64,000 nucleotides of DNA from CAVZBW01 sp963773635 (GCA_963773635.1 CAVZBW010000005.1:1240001-1304000), one strand, 5' to 3'. Positions 25,371-34,854 are shown, numbered from the stretch's first letter. Notes: a model not told the origin generated them from the sequence alone. Translations and numbers: made by a program.

Positions 25371-27278
25371 GTGCAGGGGGGTGCGGATTCAGTGGAGTCC
25401 TTCGGGTGGCGGACCAGGATCCGGCGCGCCCTGGCCAGCTCCGAACCGGTCCGGATGGCTCGAAGTGCCCGCTCGGTCTTTGCAGGGGCTTGGCAGGTCG
25501 CCCGCCTCCTGCCCTCGGTTGATCGACGGCTTACGGGCATCTTGGCCGCCCTTGGGCTCGCCACGGCCGTGCTACCCATCGCGGTCAGCGTCTGTGCGGC
25601 GGTGCTGGTTTCCCACCTGATACATCCGTCGAAGGCGTGGAACGGCGAACTCGTGGCGTTGGTCGTGGCCGTCCCCGTCCTGGTCGCTGTTCTCGAGGCC
25701 GCTCGACAGGGACTGGCCGTCGCCTCGGGCGCGATGGGCCGTCGGGTCGATGGCGTGCTCAGAGAGCGAGCCATGCAGGCTGCTCTGCGACCGGCCGGCG
25801 TGGTCCACTTGGAGGACCCTGAACTCCAAGGGGTGTTCGGTTCCGCCCGCAACCTTTCGCCGTTTGTCTTTACCCCAGGGGACGCCGCCCAGCAGCTGGC
25901 GTTCTCCTTGGGGGCGCGGCTCTTGTCGCTGCTGGCGATGGTCGTGATCGCGGTGTGGTCACCTCTGCTCGCCCTAGTGATCCTGGTGCTGTGGGCGGCC
26001 GGCCAGGTGGTCGTGATCGCCACCGTGCTCGGTACGGTGGCCAGCAGCGCCATCGGGACGCTCGGACCAGAGGTGCTCTACCTGCGCGACTTAGTCCTCA
26101 CTCCTTTTGCGGCCAAGGAGGTCCGGGTCTTTGGACTGGGCGGCTGGGCGGCCGAGCGATTCGAAAGCCTGGCGCGGGCCCGCATCCTCGCCGGCTGGGC
26201 AGCCCGCACCGGCCAGACCGTTCGCTACGTCGTGGCGGCCGCCTGTTTCGGTGCGGCCATGGGCATAGGGATGGCGTGGATCGGATTGCAAGCCGTGCAT
26301 GGAGCCGTGGACTTAACGGGCGTGCTGGTGGTTGCGGTGTGCCTAAGCCGGGCCCTGGCACCTCCGAACATCATCGCCGACGTTCCTGTGGCCTATGGCA
26401 TCTTCGCGATTCCCGCCATCCTCCGAGCCGAAGAGGCCGTCCGGTCTGGGCCAGCCGATCTGGGCGGAACCGTTCCTCTACGTCCCGCACCCCAACACCA
26501 CATCGAGCTGCGAGACCTCACCTTCGGCTACCCCTCGGGGAACGAGGCCGTCTTGGAGCACCTCGATCTCACCATTCCCGCCGGCCAGCGTTTGGCCATC
26601 GTCGGTTTGAGCGGGTCGGGCAAGACCACCTTGATCAAGCTGCTTTGCCGGCTCTACGACCCCGATGCGGGTGCCGTAGTGGTCGACGGCCTCGACCTGC
26701 GTCAGGCCGACCCCCTCAGTTGGAGGGAGAACATCGCCGCCCTGTTCCAGGACTTCATCCGCTGGAGCCTGAGTGTGGCGGACAACGTCTCCTTGCTCGA
26801 AAACCGCCCGTCGGAAGCCGCGACGAATCGAGCCATTGCTGCGGGTGGAGCGGAGGACATCATCGACAAGCTGCCCTCTGGTATCGACACTGTCTTGTCC
26901 ACCTCGTCGACGGGGGGCGTCGACCTCTCGGGCGGCCAGTGGCAACGCATTGCCCTGGCCCGTGCCCTCCGGGCGGTGCATGCCGGCGCTCGCCTGCTCG
27001 TCTTAGATGAGCCGACGGCGAACCTCGACCCCAAAGGTGAGCTCGAGTTCTACGATGCGGTCCTCAACTCGGGCGAGTTTGGTGATCGTGCGCACCCGGT
27101 GACGACGATCCTTATCTCGCACCGCTTTCCGACCGTGCGACACGCAGATCGCATCGTCGTGCTGGACGCCGGACGCATCGCCGAAGACGGCACCCACGAC
27201 GAGCTCGTCCGTGCGGGTGGCCGGTATGCAACGATGTTCTCCGCCCAGGCGGCCGCCTTCGCGCAGGCGGAAACATGA
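25371..27278 (+). CDS. ABC exporter half-transporter, subunit 1
   Basis: 635 residues, permease fused to ATPase. The N-terminal about 350 residues hold hydrophobic segments (ILAALGLATAVLPIAVSVCA, LVALVVAVPVLVAVLEAA, RLLSLLAMVVIAVW, VVVIATVLGTVA). The ATPase has Walker A GLSGSGKTT, Q-loop region ENIAALFQDFI, signature DLSGGQWQRIALARAL and Walker B ARLLVLDEPTANLD with the catalytic Glu and the switch His (ISHRF). It is a type IV exporter. It overlaps the next gene by four bases (ATGA), so the pair forms a heterodimer. Cargo unknown; similar pairs export peptides, lipids or drugs. Confidence 0.9.
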   Translation: MQGGADSVESFGWRTRIRRALASSEPVRMARSARSVFAGAWQVARLLPSVDRRLTGILAALGLATAVLPIAVSVCAAVLVSHLIHPSKAWNGELVALVVAVPVLVAVLEAARQGLAVASGAMGRRVDGVLRERAMQAALRPAGVVHLEDPELQGVFGSARNLSPFVFTPGDAAQQLAFSLGARLLSLLAMVVIAVWSPLLALVILVLWAAGQVVVIATVLGTVASSAIGTLGPEVLYLRDLVLTPFAAKEVRVFGLGGWAAERFESLARARILAGWAARTGQTVRYVVAAACFGAAMGIGMAWIGLQAVHGAVDLTGVLVVAVCLSRALAPPNIIADVPVAYGIFAIPAILRAEEAVRSGPADLGGTVPLRPAPQHHIELRDLTFGYPSGNEAVLEHLDLTIPAGQRLAIVGLSGSGKTTLIKLLCRLYDPDAGAVVVDGLDLRQADPLSWRENIAALFQDFIRWSLSVADNVSLLENRPSEAATNRAIAAGGAEDIIDKLPSGIDTVLSTSSTGGVDLSGGQWQRIALARALRAVHAGARLLVLDEPTANLDPKGELEFYDAVLNSGEFGDRAHPVTTILISHRFPTVRHADRIVVLDAGRIAEDGTHDELVRAGGRYATMFSAQAAAFAQAET

Positions 27279-29092
27279 CCGAACCTTCCACGCAGACAAG
27301 GTGGCGCTTCGCCCGCTGGAGGGCGGCCAAGTGGCTGGTGGCGCTCTCCTATCGCGCCGATGCCCGGCGGACGCTGGTGGCGCTCATTCCCCTCGCCCCG
27401 ATCTGTTTCGGAGCCGTGGCAGTTGCCGCACGAACACTGATCAACGGCGCCATCGCCGGAAAGTCCAGCCAGGTTGCGGCGGCCGGCATCATCGCCGGGT
27501 TGGGCCTTTTCCTCGGCTTCGCCTCCACCTATCTCCAGTTCTCGGGGAGCCTCTTGCGTCTGCGCGAGTCGATCTCCTTCGAGTTGGACCGCCAGCTCCT
27601 GGCCTTGAGCGGATCCATCCCCACGCTCGATCACTTCCACGGCACCGACTTCTCAGACCGAGTCGAGCTCATGCGCACCGGCAAGGCGCCCCTCACGATG
27701 GTTGGCGGACTGATGACCCAGGTCGTGTTCGGGTTCGCGTCGCTCCTCATTAGCGCCGCGCTGCTCGGATTCGTCTCCCCTCCGCTCGCCATCGCCGCCC
27801 TTGCTCCCCTGGCCGTCGCATGGTGGTACCGCAGGACAGAACGAGGGATCAGCACGGTGCAGGAGAGCACCGCAGAAGAGCGGCGCGCCGGTCTGCACCT
27901 CTTTGACGTCGGTACCGGCCTCGCTGAGGGGAAGGAGCTGCGGATATTCGGCCTGCAAGACCGGCTGCTCGGCCGTTACCGGTCGAGCTGGCAGAGCGTC
28001 GACGACACCGTCAATGGCGAAGCTCTCCGCGTCATGGGCCGCCGCGGGGCGGTCTGGGCGCTGTACTGCGTGGTGCTCGGACTCGGTCTGGCCTTTTCGA
28101 CCAACCTGGTCATCCACGGTCACAGCACCGCCGGCGACGCCTTCCTCGTGGTCTGGGTCCTGGTCGGTCTCGGCGACCAAGGTGCGAACCTGGCCGGCAC
28201 CGCCGCCCAGGTCGAGACGACATTGTCGTTGGCCGAGCACTTCGTCGCCTTGCGAGCCGATGCCGAGGCGCAGAGCCGGCGGGCCACCCCCCAGGGCGCC
28301 CTCCCCGCCCCCGCTCGAGTAGAGCACGGCATCGAGCTCACGGACGTCGGCTTTCGCTACCCCAATGCGCCAGGCCCGGCCCTCGACGGGATCTCCATGC
28401 TCTTGCCTGGAGGCGCGGCCGTCGCCATCGTTGGGGAGAACGGTGCGGGCAAGAGCACGCTGGTCAACTTGCTTCTGGGTCTTCAACGGCCGACGACGGG
28501 CAGCATCACCGTCGACGGGGCCTCCCTTGCCGGATTGGACCCCGCGGGTTGGTTCTCTCGAGCTTCTGTCGTCTGCCAGGACTTTGCTCGCCTGGAGTTC
28601 GTGGTTCGAGAATCGGTCGGCGTCGGGCACCTTCCCGGCCTTGAAGACGAGGAGCAAGTGCGCTCTGCAGTTGGCCGAGGAGGAGCGGAGCCCATTGTCA
28701 CGGGGCTGCCCAGGGGGTTGGAAACCCAGCTCGGCGCACGCTTTGGCGGAACCGACCTTTCCGGGGGCGAGTGGCAGCGACTAGCCGTCTCTCGATCCAT
28801 GATGCGCCACCAGCCACTGCTCCTCGTCCTGGACGAACCGACCGTTTCGCTTGACGCGGTGACCGAGCGTTCGCTGTTCTCCCAGCTGATCGCGGAGGCC
28901 CGCGACGCTGGTCGGAAGGTCGGGACGATTCTGCTCCTCGTCTCTCACCGTTACGCCACCGTACAAGAGGCGGACCTGATCGTCGTCTTGGATCATGGCC
29001 AGGTCGTCGAAAGAGGCTCGCACTCGGAGTTGATGGCGCTGCATGGCCGCTACGCCCAGGCCTACCGACGCCAAGCCGAGGCATATCGGTAA
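27275..29092 (+). CDS. ABC exporter half-transporter, subunit 2
   Basis: 605 residues, overlapping the first subunit by ATGA. Membrane part to about residue 330, then Walker A GENGAGKST, signature DLSGGEWQRLAVSRSM, Walker B LLLVLDEPTVSLD and switch His (VSHRYA). Both subunits keep catalytic Glu and His, so neither site looks degenerate, unlike many heterodimeric exporters. The signature SGGEW/SGGQW has Trp after Glu/Gln in both, a pattern common in bacteriocin or lantibiotic-type exporters of actinobacteria. No precursor peptide gene is seen beside it. Confidence 0.9.
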   Translation: MTEPSTQTRWRFARWRAAKWLVALSYRADARRTLVALIPLAPICFGAVAVAARTLINGAIAGKSSQVAAAGIIAGLGLFLGFASTYLQFSGSLLRLRESISFELDRQLLALSGSIPTLDHFHGTDFSDRVELMRTGKAPLTMVGGLMTQVVFGFASLLISAALLGFVSPPLAIAALAPLAVAWWYRRTERGISTVQESTAEERRAGLHLFDVGTGLAEGKELRIFGLQDRLLGRYRSSWQSVDDTVNGEALRVMGRRGAVWALYCVVLGLGLAFSTNLVIHGHSTAGDAFLVVWVLVGLGDQGANLAGTAAQVETTLSLAEHFVALRADAEAQSRRATPQGALPAPARVEHGIELTDVGFRYPNAPGPALDGISMLLPGGAAVAIVGENGAGKSTLVNLLLGLQRPTTGSITVDGASLAGLDPAGWFSRASVVCQDFARLEFVVRESVGVGHLPGLEDEEQVRSAVGRGGAEPIVTGLPRGLETQLGARFGGTDLSGGEWQRLAVSRSMMRHQPLLLVLDEPTVSLDAVTERSLFSQLIAEARDAGRKVGTILLLVSHRYATVQEADLIVVLDHGQVVERGSHSELMALHGRYAQAYRRQAEAYR

Positions 29093-29185
29093 CGGATACT
29101 GCGGGACGCGCCGGGCTGCTGGGCCCGCCAATCGAGGCTGACCGGGGCGTCCGTGCGCTCATCACTTTCGAAATAGAGTCGGCTG

Positions 29186-29533
29186 GTGTTCGTCGTATCG
29201 AATGATCGCTTCGACGAACTCGTCGGTGATGCACTGGAATCCATCCCAGCGAAGCTCCGGTCGGCAATGGACAACGTGGCCATCATCGTCGAAGACGAGG
29301 CGGTCGGCCGTCACTTGTTCGGGCTGTACGAGGGAGTCCCACTTACCAAACGGCTCTCCAGCAGCTACTCCGGCGTCATGCCGGACCGAATCACGTTGTA
29401 TCAGCGGGAGATCTGCCGAGTCTGCAAATCGGAGGATGATGTTCGGGCCCAGGTTCGAAAGACCGTGATCCATGAGATCGCCCACCATTTCGGTATCGGC
29501 GACATACGTCTCCACGAGTTGGGCTGGGGATGA
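29186..29533 (+). CDS. Zincin-like metallopeptidase family protein
   Basis: 115 residues from GTG 29186. HEIAHHFGIGDIRLHELG contains HExxH with a third ligand Asp, the mark of the small zincin family PF06262. The N-terminal MFVVSNDRFDELVGDALESI and the MDNVAIIVEDE strand match that family. Mostly cytoplasmic, function unresolved, length normal. A TAGAGT sequence ends seven bases before the GTG, hinting at a leaderless mRNA, but no -35 supports it. Confidence 0.85.
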   Translation: MFVVSNDRFDELVGDALESIPAKLRSAMDNVAIIVEDEAVGRHLFGLYEGVPLTKRLSSSYSGVMPDRITLYQREICRVCKSEDDVRAQVRKTVIHEIAHHFGIGDIRLHELGWG

Positions 29534-29582
29534 GAAGTGATAGAGCAGGCAACCCAACCATCAGGATGAATCTGGAGGTGGG

Positions 29583-29852
29583 ATGAGACTCGTAAGTCGT
29601 GCTGGACTGTTTGTAGTCTGCGGGGCGTCGGCACTGGCGAGCCTCGCGATGGTTGGGTCGGGGTCGGCCTCTGCGCTCGGTTCCCAAGGGAGCGCACCTC
29701 GTCCGGAGGGCTTTGGGCGATATGTGGTCGTCACCGAGACTGGTCTTGCGAATGGCTTGGCGACAGCTGCGCCGATTTTCCGCTCGGCGAATACGTATTT
29801 CCTCTGCCCAGGCCCAGACCTCGCGCATTGGCTTGGTGATTCGGGTCTGTAG
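29583..29852 (+). CDS. Small secreted protein, possibly truncated
   Basis: 89 residues, ATG 29583 after GGAGG. A good signal peptide (LVSRAGLFVVCGASALASLA...GSGSASA) is followed by only about 55 residues with no recognised domain (GFGRYVVVTETGLANGLATA). The stop comes 62 bp before a dispersed repeat copy, so the gene may have been cut short by an insertion. Confidence 0.55.
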   Translation: MRLVSRAGLFVVCGASALASLAMVGSGSASALGSQGSAPRPEGFGRYVVVTETGLANGLATAAPIFRSANTYFLCPGPDLAHWLGDSGL

Positions 29853-29914
29853 GCGCGTCCGGGTCGAGCGGGTTGGACCAGGACCAAGTGGTGGGGTTGT
29901 ACCTGGCCAGACGA

Positions 29915-29983
29915 GTGGACCCTGGCAGACAGTATGCGAACCACGGCTCCACTGTGGACGGACACGTGATCGACCTTCGATAA
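29915..29983 (+). repeat. Dispersed VDPGGQNTNR-type element, copy B
   Basis: GTGGACCCTGGCAGACAG then TATGCGAACC, and read in frame from the GTG VDPGRQYANHGSTVDGHVID then LR and stop TAA. The frame stays open upstream for about 25 codons (DQVVGLYLARR). It aligns with copies C and D, also stopping at codon 23. Confidence 0.62.
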
Positions 29984-30073
29984 CGCTCCGGTCGAAGTGG
30001 TGTCTACGTCCGGACTGGTGCCCAGATGGACGGATTGGAGGCATGGCAACCTCCTGTCCGCCACAATGACGGA

Positions 30074-31318
30074 ATGACCGAGGTTGTGAGATCCCTGATT
30101 CCCTATGCCGAGCGGATCCATCGCCTCGCTGGGAAGACGCACCACGTCGTCTCACCACTCGGAGCCTGGCTGCTGCTCGCCCTCGCCGCACCGTTGGCCA
30201 AGGGTGCGGCGAGGGATGAGCTGACACAGGTGCTGGGCGTCAAGCCCGAGGTAGCAGGGACGCTCGCTACGAGCCTCCTCAAGAACCCTCATCCCCTCGT
30301 GACTTCGGCCGCCGCCATTTGGAACCGACCCTGGGTGGAGAACGAAGATCTAGCGGCCTGGAGCGCAGGCCTCCCGGTAGTCATCGACACGGGCGACATC
30401 CCGACCCAAGCCGGCCTCGATGACTGGGCCGATCAGCACACGCTCGGACTGATCAAACACTTTCCCATCAACCTTCGACCAGAGATCGTGCTGCTCGTGG
30501 CCAGCGCACTCGCCACCAAGATCTCCTGGTCGCGGCCGTTCGATATCGCAAACTCTTCGACCCTGGGACCTTCGAGTCCCTGGTCCACCGAGGTCCGAGA
30601 GGTTCTCCGCACACCCGCCTTGGATCTTCATCACCAAAAGTTCGTAACCGACACCGAGAGAGCCGGGACCGTCATTGTCCACACTGCCTCAGCCCGTGGA
30701 GGTTTGGCCGTCACTTCGGTTGGAGCGTTGCCCGACGTGCCAGCAATCGACGTCATCATGGCGGCGTACTCCATCGCAACATCGGAGGCGACACAGAGAG
30801 GGAGCGTGCCACGTCGCTCTCTCTTTGACCTCCCCATCGATGGCGGGCCACTCTGGACGATCAGCGAAGAGGAAGTGTCGACGCCTTCCCACGGTGCGTG
30901 GAGGGAACGCTGCTACGCGCAGCTCCCATCCTGGGAAGCGACATGCGATCTCGATCTGGAGGGCAGGGCTACTGGCTTCGAGGCGGCGTTCTCGACCCTG
31001 GCGGATGTGCTTCGGCTCGACGGTGCTTGGTACGTGGCTCGTCAATCTGCGATGGCTCGCTATAGCAGGGTCGGCTTCGAGGCCGCCGCGGTCACCGCCC
31101 TTGCCGTTGCCACAGCAGCAGCTGTCGGTGTCTCCGGTAAGCGCCGGGTGGCAGAACTGCGATTCGGTCATCCCTATGCCGTGGTTGCCGTCGTCACCGA
31201 AGACGATCCTCGCGGAGGACCAGCCGACGTCCGCCAGCGTGATCCCTGGCGCGGGGTTCCCGTTTTCTCCGCCTGGATCACCGAGCCCTCCGAGGCGGGC
31301 GAACACTCCGGTTTGTGA
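30074..31318 (+). CDS. Serpin-like protein
   Basis: 414 residues from ATG 30074. The N-terminus HHVVSPLGAWLLLALAAPLA is like serpin SPxSxxxALxxxxxGA. Near the end, VGFEAAAVTALAVATAAAV resembles the serpin hinge (GxEAAAxTA) at the base of the reactive-centre loop, and FGHPYAVVAVVTEDDPRGGP to VPVFSAWITEP resembles the last two strands (FxADHPFLFxIRxxxxxxxLFxGRVxxP). Serpins trap serine or cysteine proteases by loop insertion. The match is weak and the length normal. No signal peptide; likely cytoplasmic. The hinge is Ala-rich as in inhibitory serpins. Confidence 0.5.
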   Translation: MTEVVRSLIPYAERIHRLAGKTHHVVSPLGAWLLLALAAPLAKGAARDELTQVLGVKPEVAGTLATSLLKNPHPLVTSAAAIWNRPWVENEDLAAWSAGLPVVIDTGDIPTQAGLDDWADQHTLGLIKHFPINLRPEIVLLVASALATKISWSRPFDIANSSTLGPSSPWSTEVREVLRTPALDLHHQKFVTDTERAGTVIVHTASARGGLAVTSVGALPDVPAIDVIMAAYSIATSEATQRGSVPRRSLFDLPIDGGPLWTISEEEVSTPSHGAWRERCYAQLPSWEATCDLDLEGRATGFEAAFSTLADVLRLDGAWYVARQSAMARYSRVGFEAAAVTALAVATAAAVGVSGKRRVAELRFGHPYAVVAVVTEDDPRGGPADVRQRDPWRGVPVFSAWITEPSEAGEHSGL

Positions 31319-31621
31319 GCAGAGGGATACCGCCCGAAGCCAAGGACATCAAGCTGTAGTACGTGGGAGCCCGGTGCCCAATGGGTGCCGGGGCGTTGTC
31401 GCGTCATTCCGCTTCTCCGGGTGCGATTCCTGAGAATTCCTTGACAATTCGCACCGAAGCGCTGAACCTCTCGCGAATGCTTGGCCCACGCGGGAGGAGA
31501 GACCGCGGCGGCATCAAATTCTTGCAGCAACGAAGAGGGGGGATGCGATGCGCACCGGCGGAAGCCGCATGACGACCCTTGCCATTGGCCGGGCCTTCGA
31601 CCCTCGTGACCAGGAGGAACC
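31319..31621. other. Spacer upstream of the Ig-like secreted protein
   Basis: 303 bp with no supported gene. A TTGACA lies at 31440-31445, but no matching -10 is seen. A purine-rich AGGAGG site just before 31622 serves the next gene. Confidence 0.4.
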
Positions 31622-32815
31622 ATGAGACTGGCCCGGATCTCCCGTGCCCTTCGTGCAGCGGCGGCCCTGTTCGCATTGACGACGGTGGTTGGGGTGCTGG
31701 CTCTGCCCTCGACGCCGCCGGGAGCCTCGGGAGCCATCCCCTGCTCGCCGTACACCTGCGGCCACGACCCAGGAACCGGCCCGATCTCGTTCACGGTCAG
31801 GACGTTGCAACATATGACCGGGTGGGTCGAGGCGACATCATGGCCGCCCGTGATCGGCCAGACCGACTACATCCGGTGGAACATGACCCTCCAGGAGGAC
31901 ATCACTGCTGGGAAAGTCATCGTCGATTTCACTGGTCCCGGGGGCCCGATCCAAAGCGTCAGCCCCGTCTGCGGAGCCACCGACAGCCGATCACCGGTCA
32001 TTCCTGCCTCTGGTTCGAACGTGTGGGCCGGGGGCTTCGTCGTGTGGCCGGTCGGCACCCCGGCAAGCACCCCCGTACCCGCCTGTCCCATCGCGGCCGG
32101 TGCCTACGACACCGGCCTGGTCCCCTTCACGATTCCGGACACCGTCCAACCGGGAACCTATACCGGGTCCATCCAGGTGACCGACCAAACGGGCTCGACG
32201 GTCCTCCTGACCACCTGGCAGATTGTGCTCCAACCACCCACAACGACCACGCTCTCCTCCTCGGCCAATCCCTCGGTGGTGGGCCAGCCCGTGACGTACA
32301 CGGCCACCGTCGCCCCGGTGCCGCCGGCCACCGGGACCCCCACGGGAACCGTGACCTTCAATGACGGCGCCAACGCCATCCCGGGTTGCGCCAGCGTGGC
32401 TCTGGACTCGAGCGGTGCGGCCACGTGCACGACCTCTGGTCTGGCGGCCGGTACCCACAACATCACGGCGATGTACAGCGGCGACTCCACCTTCGCCCAG
32501 AGCACCTCCAATCCGCCGCTGAGCCAGACCGTCGTCGGCTGTGCCGCCGGACACACGTCGTACCTGTTGACGGCCACCACCAACCACGGGCCGATCTACG
32601 GGCTGTTCTGCGTGACCAAGACCGGTCAGGCCACCTACCAGCAGGGCAGCGCCTCGGGAAGCGGCGGCGTCAACGTCAACGGCTCCTCCAACAACTTCGT
32701 CGCCCTCGGGTCGAACATGAACGTGGCCGGGGGCACCAGCGGACCGACCAGCCAGTTCACCGAAGTGCAGCCCCTCAAAGCCACGGGGACCTACACGCTG
32801 ACCAAGACAAGCTGA
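31622..32815 (+). CDS. Secreted protein with a bacterial Ig-like domain
   Basis: 397 residues, ATG 31622 after AGGAGG. The signal peptide is LRAAAALFALTTVVGVLALP. Residues about 50-200 are an unassigned extracellular region with paired Cys (CSPYTCG, SPVCGATD). Residues about 205-300 are a Big_3-type Ig repeat: TTTTLSSSANPSVVGQPVTY, TATVAPVPPATGTPTGTVTF, then SGLAAGTHNITAMYSGDSTF. The C-terminal 95 residues are Gly/Asn/Ser-rich with VVGCAAGHTSYLL. No anchor or sortase signal, so it is probably released. Adhesion or matrix role is a family-level guess. Confidence 0.8.
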   Translation: MRLARISRALRAAAALFALTTVVGVLALPSTPPGASGAIPCSPYTCGHDPGTGPISFTVRTLQHMTGWVEATSWPPVIGQTDYIRWNMTLQEDITAGKVIVDFTGPGGPIQSVSPVCGATDSRSPVIPASGSNVWAGGFVVWPVGTPASTPVPACPIAAGAYDTGLVPFTIPDTVQPGTYTGSIQVTDQTGSTVLLTTWQIVLQPPTTTTLSSSANPSVVGQPVTYTATVAPVPPATGTPTGTVTFNDGANAIPGCASVALDSSGAATCTTSGLAAGTHNITAMYSGDSTFAQSTSNPPLSQTVVGCAAGHTSYLLTATTNHGPIYGLFCVTKTGQATYQQGSASGSGGVNVNGSSNNFVALGSNMNVAGGTSGPTSQFTEVQPLKATGTYTLTKTS

Positions 32816-33339
32816 CTCGGTTCCGTTGCCGCTGAAGTCATCGCACTCATGGACGACGACACCATTCACGATCATCGCCCGCTGCCTATCGCCGTCTGAC
32901 GAGTAGCGGATGCGGTCCGTATGCGGGTGCTCGACGAGCTGGCCACGGTAGGCACATGGAGTGAGCGGTACAGCGAGAAGGGTTCCGACCTGCCGGGCCA
33001 AAAAGCAAGGCTGAACCGGTCATTCACTTGTGGACCCTGGCGGACAGAATACGAACCGGCGTGTGGTGATCCTTGGAACCGCGATCGACGTGCCTTGAAC
33101 TCACCCCCCGAAGGGCTCGCTAGGAATGCCGCTTCACCAGAGTCCGAACTCGGCGTCGTCTTCTGGTCGTCACCGTTGGGCTGGGCCCTGTTGAGGACTC
33201 TTGGGAGCCGTGGCATCGTGAGCAACGACGGAGACGCCGACACTCGCGGGGCCTAGCCCCGCAACTCTTCGCCGAGCCTCCGTTGACCCGGCGATTCGAT
33301 GCTAGGTATGGTCTGCATAAATCGATCGTGGGGGTACTC
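32816..33339. other. Spacer with a dispersed repeat copy
   Basis: 524 bp without a supported gene. It contains dispersed element copy C (33030-33098). Short frames crossing the region lack starts with ribosome sites. Confidence 0.4.
33030..33098 (+). repeat. Dispersed VDPGGQNTNR-type element, copy C
   Basis: GTGGACCCTGGCGGACAG then AATACGAACC, identical to copy D over 28 bp. Read from GTG it gives VDPGGQNTNRRVVILGTAID then VP and stop TGA at codon 23, the same length as B and D. Beyond the first 28 bp the DNA is only about half identical to D. Confidence 0.65.
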
Positions 33340-34147
33340 AATGAGTTTGTTCCGCGACCCGCGATTTTGGCGTTGGGGCGCTGCAAAGCCCGGCACTGCG
33401 AGACGAGCTGTACGCGAAGGCACTGCTGGTCTCATGCCTTCTCGCTCCTATCGTCGGTGCTACGACTACCGCGGTTGCTGCCGCACCAACGGGCGCCGCA
33501 CCAGCCGCTCCAGTCCCTCAGGTCGGCGCCGGTGGGTTGTACGCCGCCTCCGATCACGGGAACGACCCGTGACACTCCGGTGCCGGGAGAGCCCAACGTG
33601 TTCCTGGGTCATTCGAGGCCGGACTCGGTGCAGTTCACACGCACGGCCGGTGGAAGTCTGCTTGGCACCATCGAATGGCATTACCGACTTCGAGCAGGCC
33701 AGGTTCTCTACCTGCCTGCGTATTCGAGTCATCCTGAATATGGCTGGTACGTGGCCACCAACGGGACGAGGATCGTCGACGGCGAGCCTGGCCTCCCCCG
33801 GACTGGTACTTGTGGAGGGGCGCAGTAACGGTCAATGCGAGCGCCGGCGTTGGCTATGGGTCCTTTACTCGAGTGACGACAACAGATAACGCTTGCGCCT
33901 CGGTCCAGACACCGATCTATTTCACCGGCTGGCCGCAGGGGGACCTCTTCTCCAACAACGTCCACGCTCCCTTGTTGACAGGTGGAGAGTTCAGCCTCGC
34001 GGTCACCATAACGAATGCCCGACAATCGCCGGCCTACTTCTGGCAGATCAAGAACTTCGGGCAACGCCTGTGCCAGCGAAGACTCCCGCTCTTCTTTCCC
34101 TGGGCAAGGTGATCACCGGCTCCTCGGAGAACAACACCCAAACCTGA
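33340..34147 (+). pseudogene. Secreted protein, broken by frame changes
   Basis: Pieces in three frames make one protein. A signal-peptide-like stretch (ALLVSCLLAPIVGATTTAVA, then AAPTGAAPAAPVPQVGAGGL) runs at about 33410-33570. TPVPGEPNVFLGHSRPDSVQ then FTRTAGGSLLGTIEWHYRL continues at about 33580-33790. PDWYLWRGAVTVNASAGVGY then YFTGWPQGDLFSNNVHAPLL continues at 33790-34060, and SLGKVITGSSENNTQT ends it at 34147. At least three shifts are needed. Residue composition (Gly, Thr, Asn, Val) fits an exported beta-rich protein. No family recognised. True decay and sequencing error are both possible. Confidence 0.5.
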
Positions 34148-34149
34148 CG

Positions 34150-34435
34150 TCGTCCATCACAAACCCCACCACTCGGTGCCAGGGCGGCGTCCAACGCTGG
34201 GCCCAGCTGGAAGGCCGGGTCTCTTGGCTCGAGGACGACGACCGGGACACCCTTGTAGAGACAATCGACGATCCCGTTCAGCACGTCAGTGCCCACGGCG
34301 AAGACAGGATCCCCGAAGGCCACGAGGAGATCGAGCCGGCGGAGGAAAGCTCGCCACTCGGTGAGCCACTGCGCATCGCTCTCACAGTCGAGCGCCTGGG
34401 GGTCGATGATTCCGAGCCTGGAAGAAGCACCGATT
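34150..34435 (-). pseudogene. Unidentified coding fragment
   Basis: Open minus-strand frame beginning right after a TGA at about 34436, without ATG, GTG or TTG until 34323. It reads IDPQALDCESDAQWLTEWRA, then LRRLDLLVAFGDPVFAVGTD, then VLNGIVDCLYKGVPVVVLEP. Codon use and residue pattern look coding, but no family is recognised. It may be the inside of a gene truncated on both sides, near the decayed secreted gene. Confidence 0.4.
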
Positions 34436-34706
34436 GATCAATGTGCCCTTAGGCCTCGGGGCGTGCCGTAGGTGGTCATGGCATGGGCGAGGTCGTACTG
34501 AGCCCAACACTTCAGTGAATCCGAGGTACTAAGCGCGATCTGTCGAACGGACGGTGATCTAGCTCCTAGCGCTCGCGATCCTCGTTCTGCTCGCATACTT
34601 CACGAGGACCAAGCAGCGCCCAACGTGCCTGGCGCAAGCTCTGGCCCACGTGAGTGGTTCGATCACCGTTCGACACGGCGGCCATTAACCCAGTTGAGAC
34701 GATGGA

Positions 34707-34775
34707 GTGGACCCTGGCGGACAGAATACGAACCGGGCCACCTTGGTCGACGGAGAGCTCATCGATCTGCGGTGA
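34707..34775 (+). repeat. Dispersed VDPGGQNTNR-type element, copy D
   Basis: Same 28-bp core as copy C. Read from GTG: VDPGGQNTNRATLVDGELID then LR and stop TGA. Upstream in frame a TGA lies four codons before the GTG, so nothing long precedes it. Compared with copy B, GTC/GTG, GAT/GAC, CTG/CTT, CGG/CGA and TGA/TAA differ synonymously. Confidence 0.65.
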
Positions 34776-34854
34776 AGCTCACCTCGGGGCCTGACCGCGA
34801 CGAATTTCCCCTGCGCCGTGCTAGATCGTCGAATATCGTTTGGCGTGCCCGATC

